A DNA stretch of 64,000 bases from Physcomitrium patens (taxonomy: Eukaryota > Streptophyta > Bryopsida > Funariales > Funariaceae), in the NCBI RefSeq assembly GCF_000002425.4, contig NC_037256.1, positions 11,484,941-11,548,940 of the forward strand, in the 5' to 3' direction. Below are positions 12,480-23,912 of the stretch, piece by piece. The notes beneath the pieces are model-generated. The model was not told the origin of the DNA, did no database searches, and saw nothing but the letters and a program-made list of their open reading frames with translations. Position 1 is the stretch's first letter. Each line of letters starts with the position of its first letter. The translations under genes were made by a program, and so were the position numbers.

Positions 12480-13900
12480 GAAAAGCTTCAACTTTCTTTG
12501 CTGTATTTATAAAATTCTTTGATGGCTTCTATGTGCGTTCACTAATATCATATCTGTGCCAATGAACAAGATATTCCAACCTATTTTAGAGCCGCTTTGA
12601 GTCTAAGACCTTCTACTTCAAACTCTTGATTGTTATTTACTTCTATAGGAGGAGGTGGCATTTGTCTTCTTTCTAAAATATTCATTGTCTTATATGGCTC
12701 AAGAAGGGACATATGAAATACAGGGTAGATCTTCATAGACTTTTGTAGATATAATCGATAAGCAACAAGATTGATTTGTTCTCAAATAGAAAAAGGTTCC
12801 AACCAATGATAGTCTAACTTATTACAAAGACAAGTAGTCTTGATATTGTGACAAAGTAATCATACTTTGTTACCTATGTTGAATTGTGGTTACTCCTTGC
12901 AATAGGCATCTATGTTGGTCTTTTGTCGTCCTTGAGCTTCTTTTAATTGTATCTTCATTATTGCATGTAGATCTGATAAATGATTTGCTAAATCTTTTGT
13001 CGTAGGATTATCAACTTTTGAAAAGTTAAAAGTATCAAATCATGGATGATAACCATAATTAGTAAAGAAAGGTGTTTATTGAGTAGAAGAATGTATTAAA
13101 TTATTGTATGTAAACTTTGCCAATAGCAAAAGAGTTGTCCAATCATCTTAATAATAGTTATTGATACAACTCAAATATTGTTCCAAAATTGGATTCACCC
13201 ATATTATTTGCCAATTGGTTTGAGGATGAAAAGCTAAAGAATATTTTATATCCACCTTTAGAATCTTGATTAATTTTCTCCAAAATCTTGATACAAATTG
13301 AGTCTCCCTATTCAATATAATATCCTTTGGCAATCCATGATAGTAATAGATATTGTTAATAAAAATCTTAGCTATTTTTTTACCTGAAATAGATTTTGTA
13401 TATGGTATAAAATGTGCCATTTTCGTGAAGCAATCTATAATTACGAATATGGAATCATGTGAACCTAAGACTAAAAGATCTATGATAAAATCCATAGAAA
13501 TAAAAGACCATGGTTGTTTTGGAATAGGTAATGGTTGAAGCAATCCATAAGGTCTATAGCAAGAAATTTTGAATCTTGAACAAGTATGACATGATTATAC
13601 AAAGTCTTTTATCATCTTCCACATTTGCGGCCACCAAAAATCTGTAGATATAAGCTCTAAAATCTTGTTGTATCCAAAATATCTTGCTACTGAAAAGTCA
13701 TGATGTGCTTGAAGAACATATAAACGAGCTTCTCCTTCTAGAACATATAGGCGTTCTTCAAAATATAGAAAGTTTTTCTTGAAGTCGAACTTTGAAATAT
13801 CATGAAACTTAGAAGAAAGATTCTTGATATCATGAATAAGAGGATGAGAGGACATACTTAATTGAATTTGCTTGATAAAGGTTAAATCAATAATCAATGT
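12480..13900 (-). pseudogene. El-2 integrase and chromodomain remains
   Basis: Zinc-binding domain at 13595-13897 (HHDFSVARYFG, with one His lost, then FWWPQMWKMIKDF and CHTC across a TAA stop). Catalytic core at 13148-13543: PWSFISMDFI carries the first Asp; the second Asp is Asn (ILNRETQF); the Glu position after HPQTN is lost (QIIWVN). C-terminal domain at about 12640-12870, ending KSMKIYPVFHMSLLEPYK. A chromodomain follows at about 12520-12620: EFEVE, then after a frameshift LEYLVHWHRYDISERT, the aromatic-rich strand that binds methylated histone tails in related elements. Such chromodomains direct integration to heterochromatin. Inactive here. Confidence 0.8.
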
Positions 13901-14026
13901 TTATTTTATTGCTCAAAGATGAAAATGCTTAGGCTTCAAAAGAATCATTCTTTGTTAATCAAAATATGCATCTCTTTATTTTGGTGCAAGATAAAAATAT
14001 CTAAAAAAGGCATCTGATAGACCTTG

Positions 14027-14479
14027 TTATTTTTTGGGTCGATAAGGGATCTTGAAATTGAATCTAGATAAAGACATATTCCAACAAGCTTGATGATGAT
14101 TCAAAACATATGCTGATATGAAGTACTCGAGGTTCTTATGATCTATATAAATGATAATTGGACTTGAAGCGCCTTGTAGATAATGATGCCATTCTTGAAA
14201 TGAATCTACGATTATAAGAAGCTCTTTGTCATGGATCTCATTATTAATTTTAGCTGCTAAAAATTTCTTGGAATGAAAAGCTATTGGGTGGAGTTTATCA
14301 TCTCTTCCTATTTGTGACAATACAACACCTATAACAAAGTCTGATGTGTTTGTTTCCATAAAAAATGCCTTAAAAAAATTGAAGCAATATAAGATTGGTA
14401 CAAAAGTAAATTTTTTCTTTAAATTATCAAATGATGCTTCTATTTCTTTATTCCATTCAAGTTTGTCTTTACAAGTCAA
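14027..14479 (-). pseudogene. El-2 RNase H fragment
   Basis: A 150-residue open stretch with the Ty3 RNase H pattern: FMETNTSDFVIGVVLSQIG (first catalytic Asp region, with Asn in place of Asp), KLHPIAFHSKK, IHDKELLIIV (Glu conserved) and IIIYIDHKNLEYFI. It matches El-1 at 99-383. It belongs between RT and integrase and is cut off from both by frameshifts. Confidence 0.8.
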
Positions 14480-14499
14480 ATGTGTAAGTGGAGCTACAA

Positions 14500-15436
14500 C
14501 TTGAGAAAAGTTCTTGATGAAGATTTGATAGTAATTAACAAAGCCTAAAAAGTATTACACATCTCATATTATTCTTAGAATCTTCCAATCTATAATAGTT
14601 TGGATCTTCTTGGGATCCATCAAAAGATCTTCATTGGAAATGATGTATTCTAAAAAGTAAATTTGAGTAGTAAGGAATACACACTTTTTTAACTTGGCAT
14701 ATAATCTTGCATTTCAAAGTTTTTGTAACACACAACAAACATGAAGTTTATGTTCTTTTGTATTCGTAGAGTAGATTAGAATGTCATCAAATAACAAATG
14801 ATAAAATCATTTAGAAAGTCACAAAAAATATCATTCATAAGATGTTGAAAATCGATGCATTTGTGAGTCCAAAAGGCATGACATTATATTCAAAATATCC
14901 ATACCTACTTCAAAAAGCAGTCTTCTATTCATCTCTTTTTTTGATATGAACTAAGTTGTATGCTCCTCATAGATCTATTTTGATATAGATTTTTGCTTGA
15001 TTGAGTTAGTCAAGAAGTCTTGAAATCAAAGGCAAAGGATATCTTTTCTTGATGGTGACCTTATTATATCCTTGATAATCTACACAAATCTACAGAGATC
15101 CGTCTTTCTTCTTCACAAATAAGATAGGAGTTGTGGTTGGGAATTTAGAATGGCATATGAAGTTCTTTGCCAAGTTCTTATTAATGTACTCCTTTAATAT
15201 AGCCAAATCATTATGTGATAAGCTATAGATTGATCCGAATGGTGGTTAAGCTCCTTCTTACAAATCAATTGAACAATCATAAGGTCGATGCTTTGGAAGA
15301 ATATTTTTTCATTTTTTTTTTCAAAAATATCTTTGAATTTTTTATATTGGCTAAGAATATTACTTGATATTTTTTTACCATTAGAAATAGGCATAGCATA
15401 TGTAGCAAAAGATGATCCTTCTTTTGCAGCATGCAT
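14500..15436 (-). pseudogene. El-2 reverse transcriptase remains
   Basis: Broken over several frames, but the conserved RT blocks appear in order on the minus strand: FVKKKDGSL and CVDYQGYNK near 15050-15120, KRYPLPLISRLLD near 15030, IDLWGAYNLVHI near 14960, then MPFGLTNA near 14870. The catalytic Y-x-D-D box near 14790 is destroyed by frameshift. The segment 15194-15436 upstream is the linker after protease (HHSDQSIAYH). It cannot be translated into a working polymerase. Confidence 0.75.
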
Positions 15437-15513
15437 GAAAGCTCTTGCACCTACTTATAAAAGTTTGGAAGTACTAGAATTTTATATTTTTACTTTGCTA
15501 ACTCAATCTTGGA

Positions 15514-15933
15514 TTATACTAACAGAAAGTTAAGGTTACAAAAAATCCAATCTATTTGAGGGTTATATTTTTTTAGCCATGATAATCCTAAAATAATCGG
15601 ATTGAAGGAAAATCTTATTACATTAAATACTACTATACTTTTATGATCTTTAATTGTTACATCTAAAAGAACAGTCTCATAGGTGATATTTTCAAAAGAC
15701 AACAAACGACCATCTATGACCTTTATATGTTTGGCTTTAGTTTTTTTGACTAAAGATATTTTTAGATTTTTGACAAAAACTTTGTTTATAAAATAAGTTG
15801 AGGCTCTTGAATCTGATAAGGTAAGGACTTTGTGATTTTTAGGTCTTAAACACACATCTATTGTAAAACAAGGTGAGAGGTCTAAGGAGAAAATAGGACC
15901 TTTATTAGGTATTGTATATGATTCCAGCTGCAC
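15514..15933 (-). pseudogene. El-2 protease domain
   Basis: 139 open codons of the retropepsin-like region. The active-site block reads LTLSDSRASTYFINKVFV, where D-S-G-A is expected, so the motif has D-S-R-A and is probably dead. Downstream, NVIRFSFNPIILGLSWLKKYNPQIDW is the conserved GLxWL block that closes the protease in Ty3 elements. It follows the gag zinc knuckle directly. Confidence 0.75.
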
Positions 15934-15938
15934 AGTCC

Positions 15939-17010
15939 CTATTGTAGTTGGAAAAACTTATTTTTTGACACATTATCTTCTTTGGTAATTGTGCTCCTCA
16001 TTTTGTAATTGCTTTGTTTCTTTGGACAATGTTGAGCAGTGTACTTAGCTTCTCCACAGTATAAACACAAACTATCTCGGCGACATCTAATCTTTTCTTG
16101 CTCTGTGAAAGTTTTAAAATGTATTATATCAATTTGCATTAGTTTAGGCCTTGATGAATACATTTAAGAAAACTTGGAAGTTGGTGCCATTACTTGAATT
16201 CTTCCTCTCTAGCTAAATCTTTTTTCTTGATGCCTTTCAAATAATTGATTTTTGCATGGAATAGCTTGAACAATAAATTATTCTAAAGATTTTGTTTTTG
16301 ACATTATTAATAACAAATCTTTGACACTATCCTTTAATCCATATCAAAATTGATCGATGAGTGCTTTGTCATTCCAGTCCATATTACAAGCAAGGTTTTG
16401 GAAGTCAGTAGCATATGTGGTAGCTTATTGTGATCCTTGTCGTAAAGATAAGAGTCTGGTCTCTACTACTTATTCTTAATTACTTTTTTCAAATGTCATT
16501 GTAAACACTTCTAGGAATGAATTCAAATCATAAAGGAGTCGTAAATCTTTTTCTATTAAAGATATAAACAAAGAGAGAGCACTTTCTAATAGAAGTGTGT
16601 CTATGAATCCAACTTAAGTAAATCCATCAGGATATTGAAAAGGGTGCAACCTTAGATAGAGCTTGATTTTTTGCAAAAATTCTCAAAATTTTGATCTTGT
16701 TCCATCAAACTTCTTAAGCATACTAATCCTTGTCTTCATCATACTTATAGAAGCAAAATTCCCTGGATTTGGTTGTGAGCTCGATCTACTTGTTTTTTTC
16801 AATTGCACAGCTTTTTGCTGTAGATTCTAAATTTTTTTTTTATAGGTATAGTACCTCCATAATTCACATTAAAAATACGTGAGATTTCTATTCTAAAAGT
16901 GTTGATAAGTTCATGAAGATCTGTAATAGTTACAAATCTATTCTCATTTTTATTAGATATAGCATCCATAATCTTTTCTTTAATAGGCAATTCAAATAAA
17001 TCCAAAAAGT
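15939..17010 (-). pseudogene. El-2 gag remains
   Basis: Gag starts at or near the Met at 17005 (MDLFELPIKEKIMDAI). The capsid part is scattered over frames between 16790 and 16170. The nucleocapsid end at 15939-16163 carries one zinc knuckle, CLYCGEAKYTAQHCPKK, with Tyr at the position usually held by His. The capsid would have formed the virus-like particle. Non-functional. Confidence 0.7.
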
Positions 17011-17458
17011 TAAATTAGAAGAGAGTAATCTACAACATCTAATAAAAATTTCTACTAAGACGGATAATCCACTGTCTTTAAGAAAAGATTAGTGTTAGAA
17101 AATAAGATTCTTTTGTTTAAAAGGTCGATAGTCTACAATCTTCAAAATACAACAATAGAAGTGAGATAATTCATTCACTTCTAAAATAAGATAAAAATAG
17201 TATGTTGATACTCTTGTTAAATTGTCAAGGATATAAATCTCAAAGAAAAGAAATTTTCAATATACTCTTGTATTACTGAAGAAAACTAGAAAGTCACTCA
17301 TAAGGTGATGTAATATTTAACTATAATGGCTATTGCTGAAAAAAAAGAAGACTAAAAAGTCTTGAAAGAAGACTAAGGACTAGAAAGGCATTGACAAGAG
17401 TGAAGAAGGCTTTACTCTTGCATCCATATATACTTTTAACTAGGAGCTACGTGGCAAT

Positions 17459-18747
17459 GTAGGGCCATAAATAAGGCAAAACAAAATAGATTGGAAAAAT
17501 AAATGATATAAGTATCTTTAGGATGAAATTAAGAGTAAATTCTGGCAAAATTTATCTAGAAAAAACTAAATATATATACTTGGAGAAGGCCAATTATGAA
17601 CTAGGATTGAAATCAGACCCCGAGGCACAAAATCAAGCCTTTACAAAAATTTTAGGATTCTTTTGATAGATCAGAGAATGGGATTTGAGAGCAGACTAGA
17701 TAAGGTTTCTATGAGCATTGTTTTTGGTATGATTTGGATTTGTAATGAATTTGTAAGAGCTTTAAAAAGTCAAGTTTGTTTTTGGATGACTTAGATTTTA
17801 TGAAATAAAATAAGATTGATATTTTTAACAGTTTTGAGAATTTTGTAATAGATCTACAAGTGAAATTTTGTAGATTAATGGTTATAGTTGTACTTAATAT
17901 GTATTATAAATTTTAGCTAAATCTAATAGTTGAATTGAGGATTATTGAGGTTTAAGTGGGTCAAGGTCTCAGAAAGAAGAATTTTAGATTTAATGAGGGT
18001 TTTTAAGTTTTCTTACAATTTAATAGTTGGATTAGAGTGAAAGTTGTGTATTTGGATAGTAGACTTATTTTTCTTCGTATTTGAGAATTTTGAGATTGAT
18101 TGAATAGTTTGATAAGAAGTAATTGGTGCTAGAAATTTAGCATTTAGATTGGAGAAGAAGGCCGATCCATACCCAAGCACATTTTTATACTTATCATCCG
18201 TTTGAAGTTAAGAATATTACCTTGCTCTTCAAAAATTATGAGCTGAATCCAATATTTGGATTGGAAGAAATTGAGTATTAAAGTTTTATATTTTTAAAGG
18301 ATATTAGTTATAGCTATTGGTTTTTGGTTACCGCTACTGATTATTAGCTATTGTTACTAATTATTAAATATTGCTATTGGATATTGATTAGTGCTATTGG
18401 TTTTTGGTTACCGCTATTGGTTATTAGCTACTGTTACTGATTATTGGCTACTGCTATTGATTATTGCTACTAAATATTGATTTTGCTATTGGATATTGGC
18501 TACTACTACTGGATATTGATTATTGCTTTTGATTTTTGGTTATCACTACTAGTTATTGGCTACTATTACTGATTATTGGCTACTCCTATTGATTATTGGT
18601 CACTATTATTGATTATTAGTTGTTGCTATTGGTTATTGTTACCAAAGCTGATTATTCTTACTGGTTATTTGTTGTTGCAATTTTTCTTTTGTATTCCACA
18701 ATCAGGTGCTCAGTGCATTCTCAAGCTAAACACTACATAATACGACA
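17459..18747. mobile_element. Insertion inside the El-2 LTR, possible solo LTR
   Basis: 1289 bp with no counterpart in the other El-2 LTR. It begins TGTAGGGCC and ends TACGACA, the TG...CA pattern of an LTR. Flanking 5-mers (GGCAA, TCGCA) differ, so no target duplication supports it; the accompanying deletion could have removed one. No coding potential. It contains the 20-bp minisatellite at 18313-18670. Confidence 0.45.
18313..18670. repeat. 20-bp minisatellite, about 17 diverged copies
   Basis: Tandem 20-bp units such as GCTATTGGTTTTTGGTTACC, GCTACTGATTATTAGCTATT and GTTACTGATTATTGGCTACT. The first unit recurs exactly four units later, hinting at an 80-bp higher-order period. The array degrades at its right end. 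Confidence 0.85.
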
Positions 18748-18866
18748 TCGCATCTATGAAGCTTCTAAGAAGCATCACTAAAAGATTTTATGAAATTAAT
18801 CTATATTTATCTACTTCTACCTAATCATATAAGTAATTATTGAAGTAAATGTATATGTCTGTGACA

Positions 18867-19169
18867 TGTAGTCCTTGTAAGAAGGCAGGTGCACAAGTCC
18901 CACATGGGTTGTAACACCTTAAAAGTAATTAGGAGGATAAGACTAAAGCTTCATGGCTTGTTTTAGACATCTATATATACTACTTGTGAGCCTTGGTGAG
19001 GCTCGAACTTTTGATCTCATAAAAAACTTATCTTTGAGATAAAAATTATTCAATTAACTTTTTTATTATTTATCTTTTATCTTTAATCTATCATAATTTA
19101 TTCATAGTAACTTAGATTTATATGTTTTTTATGTCATTAGAAGGACAAAAGATTATCTATTTAAAAATA

Positions 19170-19200
<31 letters not shown>

Positions 19201-19393
19201 AGGTAAAAATCTAATAAAAAATCTATAATTAATTTTATAGTATACAATTGCTTGATTGCACTTATTTTACTTTTTTTTTATTGTGCTTCTTTTGTTTTTA
19301 TTTTTGCTACTTCTACTTCATATTACCAATTACAAGAAACCCTTAATTGAGGCCATCTTATAAATATGGGTTGAAGGGTGAAATTTACCTTCA
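18867..19393. repeat. El-6 left LTR, second piece
   Basis: Begins with the duplicated TGTAG and matches 20669-21186, including GAGCCTTGGTGAGGCTCGAA and the terminal block before TTCA. Read on the minus strand, GTTCGAGCC resembles a pol III box B, but no matching box A is evident. Confidence 0.75.
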
Positions 19394-19983
19394 TAGTAGT
19401 CTTTTGCTAATCTTGAATTTTTGAGTTACATATTTATTACTATATAAAGTTTTAGTAAATTTTTTATTAAATTTATTTACAAAAATATCAATATTTTTTG
19501 ATAGTTTCAAATTATCATATTTTTTGATAATTATAATTAGCTTAAAATGGTATTTATTAATTAAAAAATCTTTTGTAAGATAAAATAAAAAAAATTGCAA
19601 GAAGCTCATCCAAATTTCTTGATAACATTTGATTTTATAATACAAAAATAATTCTAATATTTAATACACATATTAAATTTGCTTATCAATTCAAAGATAA
19701 AAAATAAAATAAAAATCAAATTCCATCTTAAATATCTAAGTAATTTTCTTCTAAAATTTTAACAAAAATTAAAATTTCTAATAAAACTTTACCAAAAATT
19801 AAAATTTATAATATTATTAGATATAATTAATATTTTTTTAAGGTAAAAAATGTATTAATTTAATTAGAAATTATATTTTCTAAAAATTAAGTCTTAAAAA
19901 TTTTAGACTAAAAAATAAAATATAATTTATTTAAAAAAAATAAATATTATCTACTTTAAAATAAGTAGTATTTAAAAAATAAA
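19394..19983. other. El-6 interior, non-coding
   Basis: About 590 bp, very AT-rich. The only open frame (19391-19645, minus) is low-complexity and unrecognised. No gag or pol motifs. Confidence 0.6.
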
Positions 19984-21186
19984 TGTATGAGTCATCAAAT
20001 CGACTCACTAGTTGTTTTAGTATAAAAAGATGCATATAGAGTACTTAGAAATATAATATATGGTGAATAATAAAAAAATCTCTAAATAAATAGAAAATTA
20101 AAATGTTAGTTATAGAATTGGATTCTTAATAAGTCTTGGAGGGAATTATCTTAGTAAGTTTAGTATTTTTTACTTATTAATGAGTATTGAGGGATATTTA
20201 CTAAGATCAATATTTATATTGGCCTTCTATTTATATATATTACTTATAAAAAAACTATAAATATTGGTTAGTAGTTAAAAGAAACATGAGAAAGAACCTC
20301 ATGTAATTTTAGTTATTGATATAAGAAATAGGATTTGTAGTTGATTTAAATTTATTTTATTACTATAATAAATCATAAAAATAAAAAAATATAGCTTTAA
20401 ATTGAAAATAATATTATAAAAATATTATGGAAATTTTTAGAATTTATTTAGAATTTTTAAAGAAATTTTAAAGAATTTTTAAAGTAATTTCTAAGACTTA
20501 GGTAAAAATAAGTTTTTACCACTTCGAAAGCCATTATGAAGAAATGGAGTAAGATTTGAAGGTCACAAAAGGATTCTAGGCTAATTGGATGTTTTTAAAT
20601 ACTTTAGTGTAATCAAAAATATAAAATTATTAGTTTTACTAGTAGAAAATAAGAGGACTAGCAGCTTGTGTAGTCCTTGTAAGAAAAGAGGTGCACAAGT
20701 TCCATATGGGTTGTATCATCTTGAAGGTAGTTAGGAGGATAAGACTAAGGCCTTATGGCCTATTTTAGATAACTATTTGCACTACTTATGAGCCTTGGTG
20801 AGGCTCGAACTCTTGATCTCTTTAGGAAATTATCCTTGAGGTAAAATTTATTTATTTAACTTTTTATTTATTTAAGTGTTATTTTTAAACCTCCATAATT
20901 TATTCTTAGTAACTCGAATTCACATTTCTTATACTATTAAAAAGATAAAAAAATTTAAATTTTAAAAAAATATTTTATTTTTTATTTTTTATTAAGTAAA
21001 AACTCAGTAAATAGAGTATGACTAGTTTTGTAGTATACAATTGCTTAATTGCACTTGTTTCACTTGTTTTTGTGTTTTGCTTTTTTTGTTCTTGTTCTTA
21101 CTACTTCCACTTCACACCACCAATTACAAGAAACTCTTAATTGAAGCCATTTTGTAATTTGGATTGACGAGTAAATTTTACACTCA
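19984..21186. repeat. El-6 right LTR (uninterrupted copy)
   Basis: About 1203 bp, TG...CA. It starts TGTATGAGTC; TGAGTC and GACTCA form an inverted pair in its first 25 bases. It contains the undisturbed El-2 target site, TGTAG, at 20669-20673. Confidence 0.75.
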
Positions 21187-22154
21187 TAGAATGTGGTAAA
21201 AAATATAAAATATATTTTATACTAAATATTAAAATATTATTAAAAATAATTATAATTTTTATATTAAAGGTTAATACATGTTTCATGAAATAATTTCTAA
21301 ATTTGTATTGTATCCAAAAACCTAGTTTTTAAAAAATCATGCTATACTTAAAAAATTCATAATTGTATTTGAATTTCTAAGACATGAAAATGTTCTATAA
21401 AATATAAATTTAATATATATATATATATTTTTATATTTATAACATTAATTTTTAACTTTAAAAAAAATATTAGTTAAAATATGTATATCAAATGTATCAA
21501 AAATTGCAGAACCAAAAAAACTATTGACTCAAAAGCTTAGTAATCCATTGTTTGGTTTCAAAAGAATAATTTTCCATTGATTATTAGTTGCACCTATTTT
21601 TTTTTGTATAAGATAAAAGCATCTAGGCAAGGCATACAATAAGTTTTATTATCTTATATTATAATATATAATGTAAAATATAAATTATGTCAAAATTTTA
21701 TTTTATTGGACATATTATAAATATAAGACATACATTATTACAAAATCAATAGGATTCTTGTAATTAGTATAAATTATGACTAAATAAAAAGAAAATTATT
21801 TAAAATTATAAAAAAATAAAAAATAAAATCACAGCATTTAAATAAATCACCAATTAATTATACTATTTAAAAAAATTATACTATTTTAAACAATCAATTA
21901 TTTAAGTCAATGTTTAAAGACTACTCAAATTGAGCATCAATTTCTTCATATTATGTTGTATTTAATATAAAGTTTAATAATTTTTCTATTATTTTTTTAC
22001 TTAGTATTAATTTCTAGTTATTAGAATCAAGAAGCATATGAAAATACAAAACAATTTCTTTGCCGCACAACTCAAATTTTATTGGTTGTTGTATATATAT
22101 ATATATATTTTTTTTTTAATTTTTACTATGTACTGTTCAAAAAAATCTAATTAC

Positions 22155-22204
<50 letters not shown>

Positions 22205-22720
22205 CAATTTTACATGTAATTTTTAAAAAATAAAATATAATAAAATAGCTCATTTTATATTATTTTAATATGTCTTGTAAAGAATTTTTGGTCTTTTGAT
22301 AGATATGAGTATAATTTTATAGTAACTTGTAATAAAAATAGTTATATAAGATATTATTAAAGAAACTCTTGTCATCTTAGAATTTTCTTTATTAATTACC
22401 TCAAATGTTGGATGTTTTGGAGAAAAAATGAAGTTGATATGTTGCAAGAAAAAAACTTCTTATTTTTTTCGAACATTTGTACTATGATATTATTATTCTT
22501 TCTAAAAAAAATTATAGATATATAATGTTAAGTAAGTCGATAATTTCTACACAAGTTACTGCTGTGTGGAGATGCGATTAGGGTGGCAGGCTTTTAGTAA
22601 CTATCTGCTGCTGTTTCTGAATCCATTAAGACAGAAAGATTGTTTTGCAGTAGTTGGATAAGTTATCATTCAGTTATTCAGTGTGCAAACCTTAGTTGTT
22701 ATCCTGGAAGTACTACTGAT
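21187..22720. other. AT-rich stretch with small chromovirus fragments
   Basis: No gene. The segment 21555-21650 resembles the El-2 stretch near 13930-14030 (RNase H/integrase linker). The segment 21925-21960 resembles El-1 gag near 2268-2300, so this is shredded El-1/El-2 family DNA. (TA)n runs lie near 22092-22108 and 22158-22201. From about 22540 the composition rises toward that of the gene island. Confidence 0.5.
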
Positions 22721-23912
22721 GACGTATAAATTCTCTGATATGGCAGGCCAATCAACGTGGTAAGCTAGAGGCGAGCATTTTGTTTATACGTCATGGAGAG
22801 GGTAAGATATTGAAGCCAACAATATTTCAGTCTTTCGTTATTATTGATAGTGCATTTGGGGTTGTGTTTGTGGTTAATTTGGATTCTCATCCTCTGTGCA
22901 CTTGGTAATGTTATTTGTACTGGGTGGTTGTGCGTCAGAGGTTAGAACTGCTTGCTTATTAACAATATTTTGTTTCATATATTCATTTTGTGCATGTGGT
23001 GTCGGCAGACATGTTGGAATATTACGATCTATCCGTTGTGGCAGTCTCCTAATCTTATTACACTCCAGCATTTCTTAGGTGAGTTACTAATATCGTCTAT
23101 TTCAAAGTGAGATTCTCCCTTACAAACATGCAATCAAATGCATCGTACACTCCTTAGAAGACTTTCTAGGTTACCGAGGAGGTTACCAGAAGATAGTCTA
23201 TCTTCTCCTCGGAAACCAGAAGACTATAACGAGCTGGCAGCCTCTCGTGGAGGTGGCTGGGAGTGGGGAAATCTCGTAGTTGTTCGGTACGTGATAGCAA
23301 TAGATTGTAACATAAGTACATGTAGATTGTTTCATTAAATTATTAAAGAAACAGGGTTTGTAACAGAACTGAGAGGAGTTTTGGTATCTTCGAAACTGTA
23401 GAGAAGCATTTGACTTACATCTTTGAGCTTGTGTTTTTTTCAGGTCACTGCATGCTCAACTTGTAATGTGAAAAAAGGAGACAAGTCTCTGGAGGAGTGC
23501 CACATGAAGCTTTTGAAGTAACCCGAGGTGAGAATGATTCGTGAAGTGCCATTAATATGCATGATCTGTGTACAGTTGAGAAGGTTGTATATAGATCATG
23601 TAGTCAGATTTACGAGTTCTCTGATTGTAAGTAGTATTAACTGTGCTCTTGAAAAACTTGTGGGTAGTTTTCCTGTGTCATTACCATCTTCTTCAGTGAT
23701 AGAATATACACGACGCAGCATAATGACATGTTTCTATTCTGCTTTCATCGCCCATAAGATCCCTTACTCTTTTACAACCTGAACAGGAGCCCAAGGAGCT
23801 TGACAGTTCAGGCTTGCAACCGAAGTACAGGACGTTTAGAGTCCTCCATCGCAACTAAGCTACACCTGCGGAATGGACGGATTACCTACCAAAGCAGACA
23901 TCGCTTTTCTGA
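22721..23912 (+). pseudogene. HNH endonuclease gene (plant type), decayed, with five exon remnants
   Basis: Exon remnants with plausible splice borders: about 22721-22801 (GRPINVVS*RRAFCLYVMER), 23009-23078 (MLEYYDLSV..SYYTPAFL), about 23150-23275 (ASRGGGWEWGNL), 23444-23527 (VTACSTCNVKKGDKSLEE), 23787-23912 (EPKEL..KYRTFRVLHRN*ATP). They match, in order, plant HNH-domain proteins, where a CxxC pair and an HNH core bind a metal and cleave DNA. Acceptors GGCAG, TTTTTTCAG and GAACAG and donors GTAAGA, GTGAGT and GTGAGA are visible. The remains have in-frame stops (TAG in exon 1, TAA in exons 4 and 5), a shift in exon 2, and the first catalytic His region replaced by YNEL. Function is lost unless the exon borders differ from this reading. 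Confidence 0.65.

Larger units (their letters stand above)
11378..18866 (-). mobile_element. El-2: Ty3/gypsy chromovirus, nested in El-6
   Basis: Complete in layout but dead. Minus-strand order: 5' LTR (17223-18866, interrupted), gag, protease, RT, RNase H, integrase, chromodomain, polypurine tract, 3' LTR (11378-11896). It is flanked by TGTAG at 11373-11377 and 18867-18871, and the intact El-6 LTR copy shows a single TGTAG at the equivalent site. A chromodomain after integrase marks the chromovirus branch of Ty3 elements. The family is shared with El-1. Every domain has stops or frameshifts, and integrase has lost catalytic residues. Confidence 0.88.
17223..18866 (-). repeat. El-2 5' LTR, interrupted by a 1.3 kb insertion
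   Basis: The LTR is present as 17223-17458 and 18748-18866. Compared with the intact 3' LTR, about 166 bp (11615-11780 there) is missing at the break, so the insertion came with a deletion. It ends TGACA directly before the target duplication TGTAG. Confidence 0.75.
10722..21186. mobile_element. El-6: LTR element with a 590-bp non-coding interior, split by El-2
   Basis: A 1.2 kb sequence occurs twice in direct orientation. The right copy is continuous (19984-21186). The left copy is in two pieces (about 10722-11377 and 18867-19393) separated exactly by El-2. The right copy starts TG and ends CA, and the left copy also ends CA, as LTRs do. The interior (19394-19983) is AT-rich and encodes nothing recognisable, so this would be a non-autonomous or internally deleted element. 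No convincing primer-binding site or polypurine tract is visible next to either LTR, so orientation is unknown. The outer target duplication could not be defined. Confidence 0.7.

Noticed and set aside
22158-22201. Open frame over the (TA)n run at 22038-22226
   Set aside because: The IYIYIY translation is simply the dinucleotide repeat.
23138-23338. Independent small gene (66 codons, Arg-rich start)
   Set aside because: Its second half is the HNH exon (ASRGGGWEWGNL) and it runs into a GT donor; better read as an exon remnant.
22721-23912. RNA editing (U to C) restoring the HNH gene and retroelement stops
   Set aside because: Such editing is known in organelles of some plants, not for nuclear genes, and it could not restore TAG that came from TGG.
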